Shown in pieces: positions 1-5,284 of a stretch of 6,747 nt of DNA. Every line of letters starts with the position of its first letter. Positions within the stretch are counted from its first letter, which is position 1. The DNA comes from CAZGVW01 sp964529265 (GTDB lineage Bacteria; Planctomycetota; Phycisphaerae; Phycisphaerales; UBA1924): contig CAZGVW010000255.1 in the NCBI GenBank assembly GCA_964529265.1, positions 1 through 6,747 of the forward strand. Direction: 5' to 3'. A model generated the notes under the pieces. That model did no database searches. It saw only the letters and a program-made list of their open reading frames with translations, and was not told where the DNA came from. The position numbers were made by a program, and so were the translations under genes.

Positions 1-2
1 AG

Positions 3-165
3 GCCCCTCACCCTGACCTCTCCCCGCCCCCGGAAAAAGCCGGGGAGAGGGGTAGGAGTGTGTGCGTGTGCGCGTTTGGGGCGGCGCGGTGGGATGTTGG
101 GGCGGTGAGTCGTTGCGGGCACGGCGGGCCGTGCCTACTACCGGGGTGCGCGGGTGCGCGCGGGG
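3..165. repeat. Compound hairpin repeat, copy 1 (REP/BIME-like)
   Basis: This is the left copy of a two-copy intergenic repeat. It has three parts in order. The first is a C-rich arm at 4-25 whose end (17-26) can pair with 41-50 to give a 10-bp stem of the CCTCTCCCCG/CGGGGAGAGG type. The second is an alternating GT/GC tract at 58-74. The third is a second hairpin at 118-135, an 8-bp stem GGCACGGC/GCCGTGCC closing on a GG loop. The 22 nt at 4-25 recur exactly at 207-228, and the 33 nt at 103-135 recur exactly at 296-328. No protein-like frame lies here. I infer a dispersed non-coding repeat like REP/BIME elements; both hairpin types resemble motifs that I recall as common in bacterial intergenic regions. 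No transposase is visible. Confidence 0.7.
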
Positions 166-205
166 TTCTTGACAGACGAGGCGCGGAAGGAGAGGTAGAG
201 AAGGA

Positions 206-359
206 GCCCCTCACCCTGACCTCTCCCCACGAAGCGCGGGGAGAGGGGTAAGAGAGCTGTTTGCGCGCGTGTGGTCGCGCGGTGGGACGTGCGCGCGGTG
301 AGTCGTTGCGGGCACGGCGGGCCGTGCCCCTACCGGGCGTGTGCGTGTGCGCGCGGGGG
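206..359. repeat. Compound hairpin repeat, copy 2, abutting the recX stop
   Basis: This is the second copy of the unit at 3-165, separated from it by about 40 nt of unrelated sequence. The first stem pairs 220-228 with 238-246 (9 bp), but its loop is ACGAAGCGC instead of the longer loop of copy 1. The second stem pairs 310-318 with 321-329 (9 bp, GG loop). A 17-nt strictly alternating purine-pyrimidine tract lies at 339-355. The unit stops at about 359, immediately before the recX stop codon (363-361, minus strand), so an insertion would have landed at the very end of the operon. The stems are conserved while loops and linkers differ, which argues for selection or mobility of the structure. 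Confidence 0.7.
310..329 (-). terminator. Possible 3'-end hairpin of the moaE-recX operon
   Basis: Read on the minus strand, a 9-bp GC-only stem with a 2-nt loop begins about 31 nt after the recX stop. It could end transcription or protect the mRNA 3' end. No T-run follows it, so it is not a standard intrinsic terminator, and it is also part of the repeated unit. The terminator role is inference. Confidence 0.25.
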
Positions 360-360
360 A

Positions 361-1089
361 TCAGAATGGATCGTCGTGGAGGGGGGCGCCGGCGTCTTTG
401 AGGGCGGTGGCGACGGCTTTGCGGCAGGTGTCGGAGTCGTAGCCGCGGCGGGCGAGGAGGGAGGAGAGTCGGCGGGCGAGGGTTTGGGGGTCGAGGCGTT
501 TGGCGCCGGATTCGGCGCGGCGGCGGATGAGGGAGAGTGCGTCGGCGAGGGGGTCGCGGCCTTCGACGGCGCTGCGGGCTGCTTCGGCGGCGACATCGCC
601 GGGGACGCGCTTGGCGCGGAGATCGGATTCGATGCGGCGGCGGCCGGCGGGTTTGCGCGCGAGGAGATCGCGGGCGGCGGCGTCGGCGAAGGCGCGGTCA
701 TCGATGAGGCCTTTGCTTGCGAGTTGATCGACGACGTGTTGGGCGACTTTGCGGTCGTGGCCTTTGCGCGTGAGGGCGTCGATGAGGCCGGCGCGGCTGA
801 AGGCGCGGCGGGCGAGGCGGCGAAGGGCTTCGGCGCGGGCGGCGCGCTCGGCGCCGAGTTCGGCGACGCGGGCGGCGAGGGGTTCGGTCCATTCGGCGCC
901 GAGGGCGAGGTGGAGGTGGTCGGCGTGCTTGCGCTCGATGACGGCGGCGATGCGGCGACCGACGACGACGGCGACGGCTTCGGGATCCTGGGCGCGGGCG
1001 CGGAGCGCGGTGATGACGCCGCCGGCCGGGAGCGGGGCGCTGGAGGCGCGGCGCGGGGTGGGGCGCGAGGTGGGGCGGTCAGCGCGCAC
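361..1089 (-). CDS. recX: RecX family regulatory protein
   Basis: This encodes a 242-aa protein of the RecX family, cytoplasmic proteins that bind RecA filaments and modulate recombination and the SOS response. After an Arg/Pro/Ser-rich lead (1-22) and an N-terminal segment (about 25-70), the body is three helical repeats at roughly 88-130, 131-175 and 180-232. The hallmark stretches are SRAGLIDALTRKGHD, QHVVDQLASKGLIDDRAFA and GRRRIESDLRAKRVPGD. I chose GTG at 1089-1087 because GGAG lies 9 nt upstream (1102-1099) and the start overlaps the nth stop by 11 nt. The open frame continues upstream to 1485, but that part is Arg/Pro/Ser-rich and lies opposite coding nth sequence. It is longer than E. 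coli RecX (166 aa), as is common outside Proteobacteria. It is last in the operon, and no RecA gene is in the window. Confidence 0.92.
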   Translation of the reverse strand: MRADRPTSRPTPRRASSAPLPAGGVITALRARAQDPEAVAVVVGRRIAAVIERKHADHLHLALGAEWTEPLAARVAELGAERAARAEALRRLARRAFSRAGLIDALTRKGHDRKVAQHVVDQLASKGLIDDRAFADAAARDLLARKPAGRRRIESDLRAKRVPGDVAAEAARSAVEGRDPLADALSLIRRRAESGAKRLDPQTLARRLSSLLARRGYDSDTCRKAVATALKDAGAPLHDDPF

Positions 1090-1954
1090 GGGGTTTGCTC
1101 CGCGAGGAGGTTTTCTTCTTGCGCGCTGAGGGTGTTTTCGGGGCGCCTGATTTCGGCGAGGATTTCGGCGGGGCGGAGGTTTTCGCGTTCGAGCAGTAGC
1201 GGCGGCAGATGGAATCCTGCGCGCAGGTTGCGTTGCGGGCCTTGCAGACAGCGCGGCCGTGTGCGATGAGCATGTGGCTGAGATCGGTCCACGAATCGCG
1301 CGGGAAGAGGGCCATGAGGCGGCGCTCGACCATGGCGACGGTGGCGTTTTCGGGGGCGAGGCCGAAGCGCTTGGCGAGGCGCTCGATGTGTGTATCGACG
1401 ACGAAGCCGACGTTGACGCCGAAGGCGTTGCCGAGGACGACGTTGGCGGTCTTGCGCGCGACGCCGCGGAGTGTGAGGAGTTCATCCATGGTGCGCGGGA
1501 CGTGGCCGCCGTAGCGCGTGGCGACGTCGGTCATGGCGGATTGGATGGCTTTGGCCTTGTTGCGGAAGAAGCCGAGGGAGTGGATGAGGGGCTCGATGTC
1601 TTCGGGGGCGGCTTTGGCGTAATCGGCGGGGGCGGGGTAGCGCGCGAAGAGGGCGGGGGTGGCTTTGTTCACGCCGACATCGGTGGTCTGGGCGCTCAGG
1701 ATGGTGGCGACGAGCAGTTCGTGGGGGGAGGAGTAGTTGAGGGCGCACTTGGCGTGGGGGTAGCGATCGCGGAGGGCGGCGAGGATTTCGGCGGCGCGTG
1801 TGCGCTCGGCGGGGGTGACGCGGGGGAGGGGGAAGGGGAGGTCGGAGTGGGTTTCGGCGGGTTTGGTTGTGCGCGCGGTGGATGAGCGGTTGGCGCGCTG
1901 CGGTTTCGTGGAGGATTTTTTCTTTTTCGGTTTGTTTGCGGATGCGGGGGTCAT
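1079..1954 (-). CDS. nth: Endonuclease III (DNA glycosylase/AP lyase)
   Basis: This encodes a 291-aa base-excision repair enzyme that removes oxidised pyrimidines and nicks the abasic site. The core (about 47-255) aligns with E. coli Nth (211 aa). It has LVATILSAQTTD at 81-92, the helix-hairpin-helix LRGVARKTANVVL at 162-174 with the catalytic lysine K168 (E. coli K120), and FVVDTHIERLAKRFGL at 184-199 with the catalytic aspartate D187 (E. coli D138). Four cysteines follow at 237, 244, 250 and 254. Their spacing is C-X6-C-X5-C-X3-C, whereas the family pattern is C-X6-C-X2-C-X5-C, so the 4Fe-4S loop is altered. Both ends carry Lys/Ser/Thr/Pro-rich tails (1-35 and about 256-291) that E. coli Nth lacks, perhaps for DNA binding. 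ATG 1954-1952 overlaps the upstream stop as ATGA and has GGAG 7 nt upstream. The identification is secure; cluster status is uncertain. Confidence 0.96.
   Translation of the reverse strand: MTPASANKPKKKKSSTKPQRANRSSTARTTKPAETHSDLPFPLPRVTPAERTRAAEILAALRDRYPHAKCALNYSSPHELLVATILSAQTTDVGVNKATPALFARYPAPADYAKAAPEDIEPLIHSLGFFRNKAKAIQSAMTDVATRYGGHVPRTMDELLTLRGVARKTANVVLGNAFGVNVGFVVDTHIERLAKRFGLAPENATVAMVERRLMALFPRDSWTDLSHMLIAHGRAVCKARNATCAQDSICRRYCSNAKTSAPPKSSPKSGAPKTPSARKKKTSSRSKPRAR
1099..1102 (-). promoter_or_regulatory. Ribosome binding site deciding the recX start
   Basis: GGAG on the minus strand lies 9 nt before GTG 1089-1087, inside the last codons of nth. It supports the short RecX start over upstream starts in the same frame and fits reinitiation by ribosomes finishing nth. 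Confidence 0.55.
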
Positions 1955-2532
1955 GGGCGCGCTCCGCGGCGGGCGGGGTCGCCTCCGGCGGCGGCCCAGA
2001 GGCCGGTGATGAAAGCGGCGGCGGCGAGGAGCGTGGTGGCCTTGAGGAGTGCGCTGGCTTGCGGATGGAAGGCGTCGAAGGCGGCGCGGTGTTCATCGGC
2101 GTCGGCGGTGCGGCCTTCGCGGGCGGCGTTGCGGAAGGAATCCATGTGATTGGTCATGCGGGGGGTGAGGAAGAGGGCGGAGTAGGCGAGCGTGACGCAG
2201 GCGGCGGCGAGGAAAAAGCCGCGGAGCATGGTGGTGGTGCGGCGGGCGCTGAGGGCGCCGATGGCGAGCGCGGCGATGAGCGTGAGCGCGGCGGTGACGG
2301 CGCAGATGGCCTGGAGGATGTCGCAGGCGGCGAAGACGCGCTCCATGGCGGCGCCGGCGGCGATGGCCCAGTGGCGATCGGAATAGAGGGAGAAGTCGGG
2401 GAGTTCGGGGTTGAGGGCGCGGATGGTGGGGAAGACGATGGCCGCGGCGGCGCCGGTCATGATGAGTCCGCCGACCCAGACGCCGAGCGCGGCGAGGTGG
2501 ATGGTCTCGAGTGTGGCGCGGATGCGTCTCAT
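1951..2532 (-). CDS. TMEM205/DUF4149-like four-helix membrane protein
   Basis: This encodes a 193-aa integral membrane protein of unknown function. Four hydrophobic segments are visible at about 11-31, 74-94, 103-122 and 160-182. Between segments 3 and 4 is a charged soluble loop (124-158) containing TPRMTNHMDSFRNAAREG and a region around EHRAAFDAFHPQAS. The opening LETIHLAALGVWVGGLI, together with a conserved His/Phe loop before the last helix, is what I recall of TMEM205/DUF4149-like proteins. The family call is moderate and no reaction can be assigned. It starts at ATG 2532-2530, sharing ATGA with the moaE stop, and ends inside ATGA with nth, so it is translationally coupled on both sides. 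I see no clear Shine-Dalgarno site upstream, which suggests dependence on coupling from moaE. Confidence 0.75.
   Translation of the reverse strand: MRRIRATLETIHLAALGVWVGGLIMTGAAAAIVFPTIRALNPELPDFSLYSDRHWAIAAGAAMERVFAACDILQAICAVTAALTLIAALAIGALSARRTTTMLRGFFLAAACVTLAYSALFLTPRMTNHMDSFRNAAREGRTADADEHRAAFDAFHPQASALLKATTLLAAAAFITGLWAAAGGDPARRGARP
1962..1965 (-). promoter_or_regulatory. Ribosome binding site for nth
   Basis: GGAG on the minus strand lies 7 nt before ATG 1954-1952, inside the end of the membrane-protein gene. It supports this start and independent ribosome entry in addition to coupling through the ATGA overlap. Confidence 0.5.
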
Positions 2533-3035
2533 GGTGTGGGGCGGCGGGGGTTGTTGTCGGGGTTGCTGGGGGGTGAGAGGGGAGTATCGGCGCGCCAGCG
2601 TTCGGCGCGGGTCCAGACTTCCTTTTTCCAGATGGGGGCGGAGCGCTTGAGTTCGTCGATGACGTTGCGGCAGGCGGCGAAGGCTTGGTCGCGGTGGCCG
2701 GCGAGGGCGCGGATGAGGACGCTGGCTTCGCCGATGGGGACGCGGCCTTGCGCGTGGCGGACGCCGATGTAGGCGCAGTGGTGCTGTTTCGCGGCGGCGG
2801 AGGCGATTTCTTCGAGGCGGGCGAGGGCCATGTCGGGGTAGACGTCGTAGTCGAGGGCTTCGAGGCGGCCGTCGGCGTCGGTGGATTCGGCGCGGGTGCG
2901 GCCGAGGAAGAGGGCTTCGGCGCCGCAGTGGGGGAGCGTGACGGGGGGGCGGGCATCCGTGGCGCGGACGGAGCGCGGGACGATGGCGACATCGATGATG
3001 ATGGCGTCGGTGGTGGTGGCGGGGGTGGCGGGCAC
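2529..3035 (-). CDS. moaE: Molybdopterin synthase catalytic subunit MoaE
   Basis: This encodes the large subunit of molybdopterin synthase, which with thiocarboxylated MoaD converts cyclic pyranopterin monophosphate to molybdopterin in the cytoplasm. From the GTG start at 3035-3033 it has 168 aa. Residues 37-50 (HCGAEALFLGRTRA) match the family's G-x-x-x-x-F-x-G-x-x-R stretch. HAQGRVPIGEASV at 94-106 and AGHRDQAFAAC at 112-122 are also typical. LKRSAPIWKKE at 129-139 holds K130 and K137, corresponding to the catalytic K119 and K126 of E. coli by their 7-residue spacing. The frame stays open to a TTG at 3107-3105, which would add 24 Pro/Arg-rich residues and overlap the divergent gene, so I prefer GTG. 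Neither start has a good ribosome site. No moaD or other Moco gene is nearby. This is the first gene of the minus-strand operon. Confidence 0.92.
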   Translation of the reverse strand: MPATPATTTDAIIIDVAIVPRSVRATDARPPVTLPHCGAEALFLGRTRAESTDADGRLEALDYDVYPDMALARLEEIASAAAKQHHCAYIGVRHAQGRVPIGEASVLIRALAGHRDQAFAACRNVIDELKRSAPIWKKEVWTRAERWRADTPLSPPSNPDNNPRRPTP

Positions 3036-3046
3036 GGGGGCATGGT

Positions 3047-3934
3047 ATGGGAGGGGGGTGCGCGGCGGGGATTGCGGGCGCGACGGCGCGGCGCGCGGTG
3101 GGTACAAGTGTGGGTGTGGACGGGATTGCGTCGGTGAGGCCGGGGTTGGCGGTGGCGCTGGTGGGTCTCGAGCCTGCGGGCGTGGGGCGGGATGCGCGCT
3201 CGCTGCTGGAGTGGGCGCATGGGCGGGGGTTTCGGGCGGTGCAGTGGAATGCCGCGGCGGCGGGCGCGCGGCCTCGGGATCTGGATCGATCGGCGCGGCG
3301 GGATCTGGCGGCGACGCTGCGGCGGCTGGAGTTGGGGCTGGCGGGGGTTGATCTGCTGATTCCGGCGGCGCATTACGTGGAGGATGGGACGGCGGATCGA
3401 GCGCTGAGTGCGGCGCGGGCGGGGGTGGAGTTTGCGGCGGAGTTGGCGGGGCTGGTGGGGAGCGCGGGCGCGGAGGTATTGACGGTGACGCTTCCGGGGG
3501 CGGGGGCGGGGGCGGGAGTTGGGGAGGGTGAGGCGGCGCGTCGGGGGCGGGAGGTTTTGGGGGCGCTGGTGGAAGCGGCGGAGCGGTGCGGGGGGCGGGT
3601 TGCGGATGCGTCGTGGCCGGCGCCCGCGGAGGCGATGGAGGAGGAGAGTCCGGTGGGGGTTGCGATTGATCCGGCGGCGGTGTTGGCGGCGGGCGCGCAG
3701 GTGGATGTGGAGGCGGCGCGGATTGGGCGGCGGGTTTTTGCGGCGCGGCTTTCGGATACGGATGCGGGCGGGCGGACGGCGGCGGGGGAGGGGAGGCTGG
3801 ACGTGCGCGCGTATGTGGCGACGCTGGCGACGATCGGGTTCGCGGGGAGCGTGGCGCTTGATCTGCGCGGCGTGGCGCGGCAGAGGGAGGCGGCGCGGAA
3901 GGCGATGGAGCGGTTCGAGGCGGCGCTTATTTAG
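3047..3934 (+). CDS. Xylose isomerase-like TIM-barrel protein (sugar phosphate isomerase/epimerase family)
   Basis: This encodes up to 295 aa resembling the AP-endonuclease-2/xylose-isomerase-like barrel family. Barrel-like pieces appear in order: GLAVALVGLEP (33-43), SLLEWAHGRGFRAVQWNA (52-69), GLAGVDLLIPAAHYVEDG (97-114), AEVLTVTLPG (142-151), GVAIDPAAVLAAG (204-216), RVFAARLSDTDAGG (229-242), GEGRLDVRAYVATLATIGF (247-265) and GSVALDLRG (267-275). The strand that usually reads H-l-k-D reads R-L-S-D here, and the usual final glutamate is D272, so metal binding may be lost or altered. Substrate is unknown. Residues 150-163 are a Gly/Ala/Glu low-complexity insert encoded by a G-quadruplex motif. 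The first ~28 residues do not look like the family; GTG at 3098, 3110 or 3116 may be the true start. Codons end mostly in G, unlike the minus-strand neighbours. Confidence 0.75.
   Translation: MGGGCAAGIAGATARRAVGTSVGVDGIASVRPGLAVALVGLEPAGVGRDARSLLEWAHGRGFRAVQWNAAAAGARPRDLDRSARRDLAATLRRLELGLAGVDLLIPAAHYVEDGTADRALSAARAGVEFAAELAGLVGSAGAEVLTVTLPGAGAGAGVGEGEAARRGREVLGALVEAAERCGGRVADASWPAPAEAMEEESPVGVAIDPAAVLAAGAQVDVEAARIGRRVFAARLSDTDAGGRTAAGEGRLDVRAYVATLATIGFAGSVALDLRGVARQREAARKAMERFEAALI
3496..3528 (+). other. G-quadruplex motif inside the TIM-barrel gene
   Basis: The coding strand reads G5-C-G5-C-G5-C-G3 (3496-3516), then two more G-runs at 3521-3524 and 3526-3528. Four or more G-runs with single-nucleotide loops are the classic pattern for a very stable parallel quadruplex, here on both DNA and mRNA. 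It encodes part of the Gly/Ala-rich insert at residues 151-161. A functional role is not shown. Confidence 0.6.
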
Positions 3935-3941
3935 TTGCGAT

Positions 3942-5036
3942 TCAGCGCGGGGACGCGGCGGGGTGCGCGGTGGCGGGCGCGTCGTGCGGTTCTTCGGGCG
4001 CGGGCTGAGCGCTGGTTGCCGCGGTTTCGAGCGGCATGGGGCCGGGGAACTCCGCGGCGATGATCGCCGGCTTGATCTCCTCTGCCCACCAGCGATTCCA
4101 CGCGGGGATATCCCATGCGAGGGCCGCGGTGCTTGCGCCGCTGGCTTCGGTGGTCATCTGCACGAGGGTCTGGTGCACTTCGGTGCGGTAGATGACGGCG
4201 ACGGCGTCGATGATGCGCATGATCGAGCCGGTGGTGATGACGCCGATCTGCGGATCGAAGGCGACGGAGTTCGTGCCGACGATGGGGTTCACGTCGGTGA
4301 CGAAGGCCTGCTGTGTGCCGACGAGGATCCAGGCGAGGGCGCTGTCGTCGCCGCCGCCGGTTCCCTGCACGCTGACCTGCGCGGTGATGAGGAGCGGGAT
4401 GGCCTGGAGGAGTTTCAGGCTGTGGGCGAGGTGAGCCGCGGCGTTGACGATCGGAGTTTCGTCGCGGCGGAGGGCGTGATCGATGACGAGTTGGACGCGG
4501 TTGGGGACTTCGCCGCGGGCTTCGACGCGCTGGGTGAGGCGCTGTCGCGCGGCGTCGCGCACGGTTTCGCGCTCATCGAAGACGGCGACCCAGGCGAGCG
4601 TGGCGTCGCCCTCATCGGTGGCGCTATCGGCGAAGAGATCGAGGACGGCGAGGCGGACATCGTCCTTCTCGCGCTCGAAGACTTCGAGGAGCGTGGGGAA
4701 GAGGGCGGGGTCGCTGAACTCGCGCAGGCGCAGGAGGCCGGCCTGGCGGAGGGGTGTGGCCCGCACGGAGCCGAAGTGGCGGGCGCGGAGGCGCGCGAGT
4801 TCGCGCTCGGCCTCGGTGCGCTTCGCGGCCTGCTCGGCGTAGGCCTTGATGGCGGGGTCGGCGGGATCGGGGACGATGACCCTGAGCCAATCCGGGGGCT
4901 CGGCGGGGTAGGCGGGGTACGGGGCCGCGCCGATCTTCATGGAGGCCTGGGCGAGGGCGGGGGAGGCGGCGAGGGCGAGCGCGGCGATGGCGGGGAGGAG
5001 GCGGAGCGGGGGATGGGATGGGAGGCGGATGGGCAA
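3942..5036 (-). CDS. Exported HEAT-like repeat protein of unknown function
   Basis: This encodes a 364-aa protein starting at TTG 5036-5034, chosen because GGAGGAG lies 9 nt upstream (5052-5046) and the start places a signal peptide at the N-terminus. The hydrophobic stretch LLPAIAALALAASPALAQA (13-31) ends in an A-Q-A cleavage site. The frame is open to 5300, but the extra part is Arg/Pro/Ser-rich. Residues about 93-222 are tandem amphipathic helices resembling HEAT repeats, such as LRQAGLLRLREFSDPALFPT (96-115) and ERETVRDAARQRL (155-167). Residues about 250-325 are a separate conserved-looking region with FDPQIGVITTGSIMRIIDAV and the aromatic PAWNRWWAEEIKP. The last ~35 residues are Ala/Pro-rich. 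I do not recognise a catalytic motif; a periplasmic binding or scaffold role is a guess. Its 3' end converges on the TIM-barrel gene with a 7-nt gap. Confidence 0.75.
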   Translation of the reverse strand: MPIRLPSHPPLRLLPAIAALALAASPALAQASMKIGAAPYPAYPAEPPDWLRVIVPDPADPAIKAYAEQAAKRTEAERELARLRARHFGSVRATPLRQAGLLRLREFSDPALFPTLLEVFEREKDDVRLAVLDLFADSATDEGDATLAWVAVFDERETVRDAARQRLTQRVEARGEVPNRVQLVIDHALRRDETPIVNAAAHLAHSLKLLQAIPLLITAQVSVQGTGGGDDSALAWILVGTQQAFVTDVNPIVGTNSVAFDPQIGVITTGSIMRIIDAVAVIYRTEVHQTLVQMTTEASGASTAALAWDIPAWNRWWAEEIKPAIIAAEFPGPMPLETAATSAQPAPEEPHDAPATAHPAASPR

Positions 5037-5045
5037 CGCTCGGGA

Positions 5046-5052
5046 CTCCTCC
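5046..5052 (-). promoter_or_regulatory. Strong ribosome binding site for the HEAT-like gene
   Basis: GGAGGAG on the minus strand lies 9 nt before TTG 5036-5034. It is the best Shine-Dalgarno match in the window and decides the start of the exported protein, which has no ATG in the right place. Confidence 0.65.
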
Positions 5053-5101
5053 GGGGGCCGGGGCGGGGGCCAACGGGGTTGGACGCGGCGGGGGAGCCGG
5101 A

Positions 5102-5134
5102 GTTCCCGTGCGGAGCGTAGGGCTCTCCGGGAAC
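5102..5134 (-). promoter_or_regulatory. Two-tier hairpin upstream of the HEAT-like gene
   Basis: GTTCCCG (5102-5108) pairs with CGGGAAC (5128-5134), and inside it GAGC (5113-5116) pairs with GCTC (5122-5125) around a 5-nt loop. On the minus strand it lies about 50 nt before the ribosome binding site, where a 5' untranslated leader would be. A regulatory role is inference from position and structure only. Confidence 0.3.
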
Positions 5135-5202
5135 CTCGAAGAGGTGTTGCGGAAGACCACATCGAGGCGCGGGGAGTTGTGGAATCGTGCGGGGACAAGA
5201 GG

Positions 5203-5254
5203 GGTAGACGGTAGGCGGTAGACGGGGGTGCGGATTCCCAGTCTGCCGCCTGCC
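5203..5254. repeat. Tandem GGTAGRC heptamers forming an inverted repeat
   Basis: Three tandem heptamers GGTAGAC, GGTAGGC and GGTAGAC fill 5203-5223. After 17 nt, two inverted heptamers GTCTGCC and GCCTGCC fill 5241-5254. As plus-strand RNA, 5210-5223 pairs with 5241-5254 over 14 bp (12 Watson-Crick and 2 G-U). On the minus strand the same two positions become A-C mismatches, so pairing favours the plus strand. It may be a dispersed repeat, a terminator for the dockerin gene or a protein-binding site; the sequence alone does not decide. Confidence 0.55.
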
Positions 5255-5284
5255 TTCGGCGCCTCGGGCGGTAAGGCTCAGCGC

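Larger units (their letters stand above)
5053..5284. other. Intergenic region between the HEAT-like and dockerin genes
   Basis: This is about 230 nt without a credible protein. It separates two minus-strand genes, so it should hold the 3' end of the dockerin gene (right part) and the promoter and leader of the HEAT-like gene (left part). I see the hairpins listed separately at 5102-5134 and 5210-5254, but no clear -35/-10 pair on the minus strand and no T-run terminator. A CCGCC/GGCGG pair at 5246-5250 and 5267-5271 could form an alternative hairpin just after the dockerin stop. Confidence 0.5.

Noticed and set aside
8..251. Small open frames over the first 250 nt
   Set aside because: They lie across the hairpin repeats and give low-complexity products with no start context.
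1..359. CRISPR array
   Set aside because: There are only two imperfect long units with internal hairpins, no short regular repeats with unique spacers and no cas genes.
1095..1195. Protein-like stretch (ENLRPAEILAEIRRPENT) in a third frame across the nth tail, considered as a frameshifted Nth C-terminus
   Set aside because: The frame runs on into clear shadow sequence over recX. The in-frame Nth tail matches the Lys/Ser/Pro style of the Nth N-terminal tail, so a frameshift is not needed.
271..1269. Plus-strand open frame of 332 codons opposite recX
   Set aside because: The Gly/Ala/Glu-rich product has no domain-like pattern, whereas the minus strand encodes a clear RecX.
1090..1485. N-terminal extension of RecX in the same frame
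   Set aside because: The extra residues are Arg/Pro/Ser-rich, have no RecX similarity and lie within nth. GTG 1089 has a ribosome site and the nth overlap.
3100..3112. Possible promoter elements around GGTACAAGT in the divergent region
   Set aside because: It is the only AT-richer patch there, but no convincing -35/-10 pair with proper spacing could be drawn on either strand.
2093..3373. Minus-strand open frame of 426 codons over moaE and the membrane-protein gene
   Set aside because: The Pro/Arg/His/Ser-rich product is an out-of-frame shadow of two recognisable overlapping genes.
3519..5120. Long plus-strand open frame of 533 codons
   Set aside because: It crosses from a wrong frame of the TIM-barrel gene into the antisense of the HEAT-like gene. 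Its product is Arg/Trp/Gly-rich low complexity, as expected from stop-poor GC-rich DNA.
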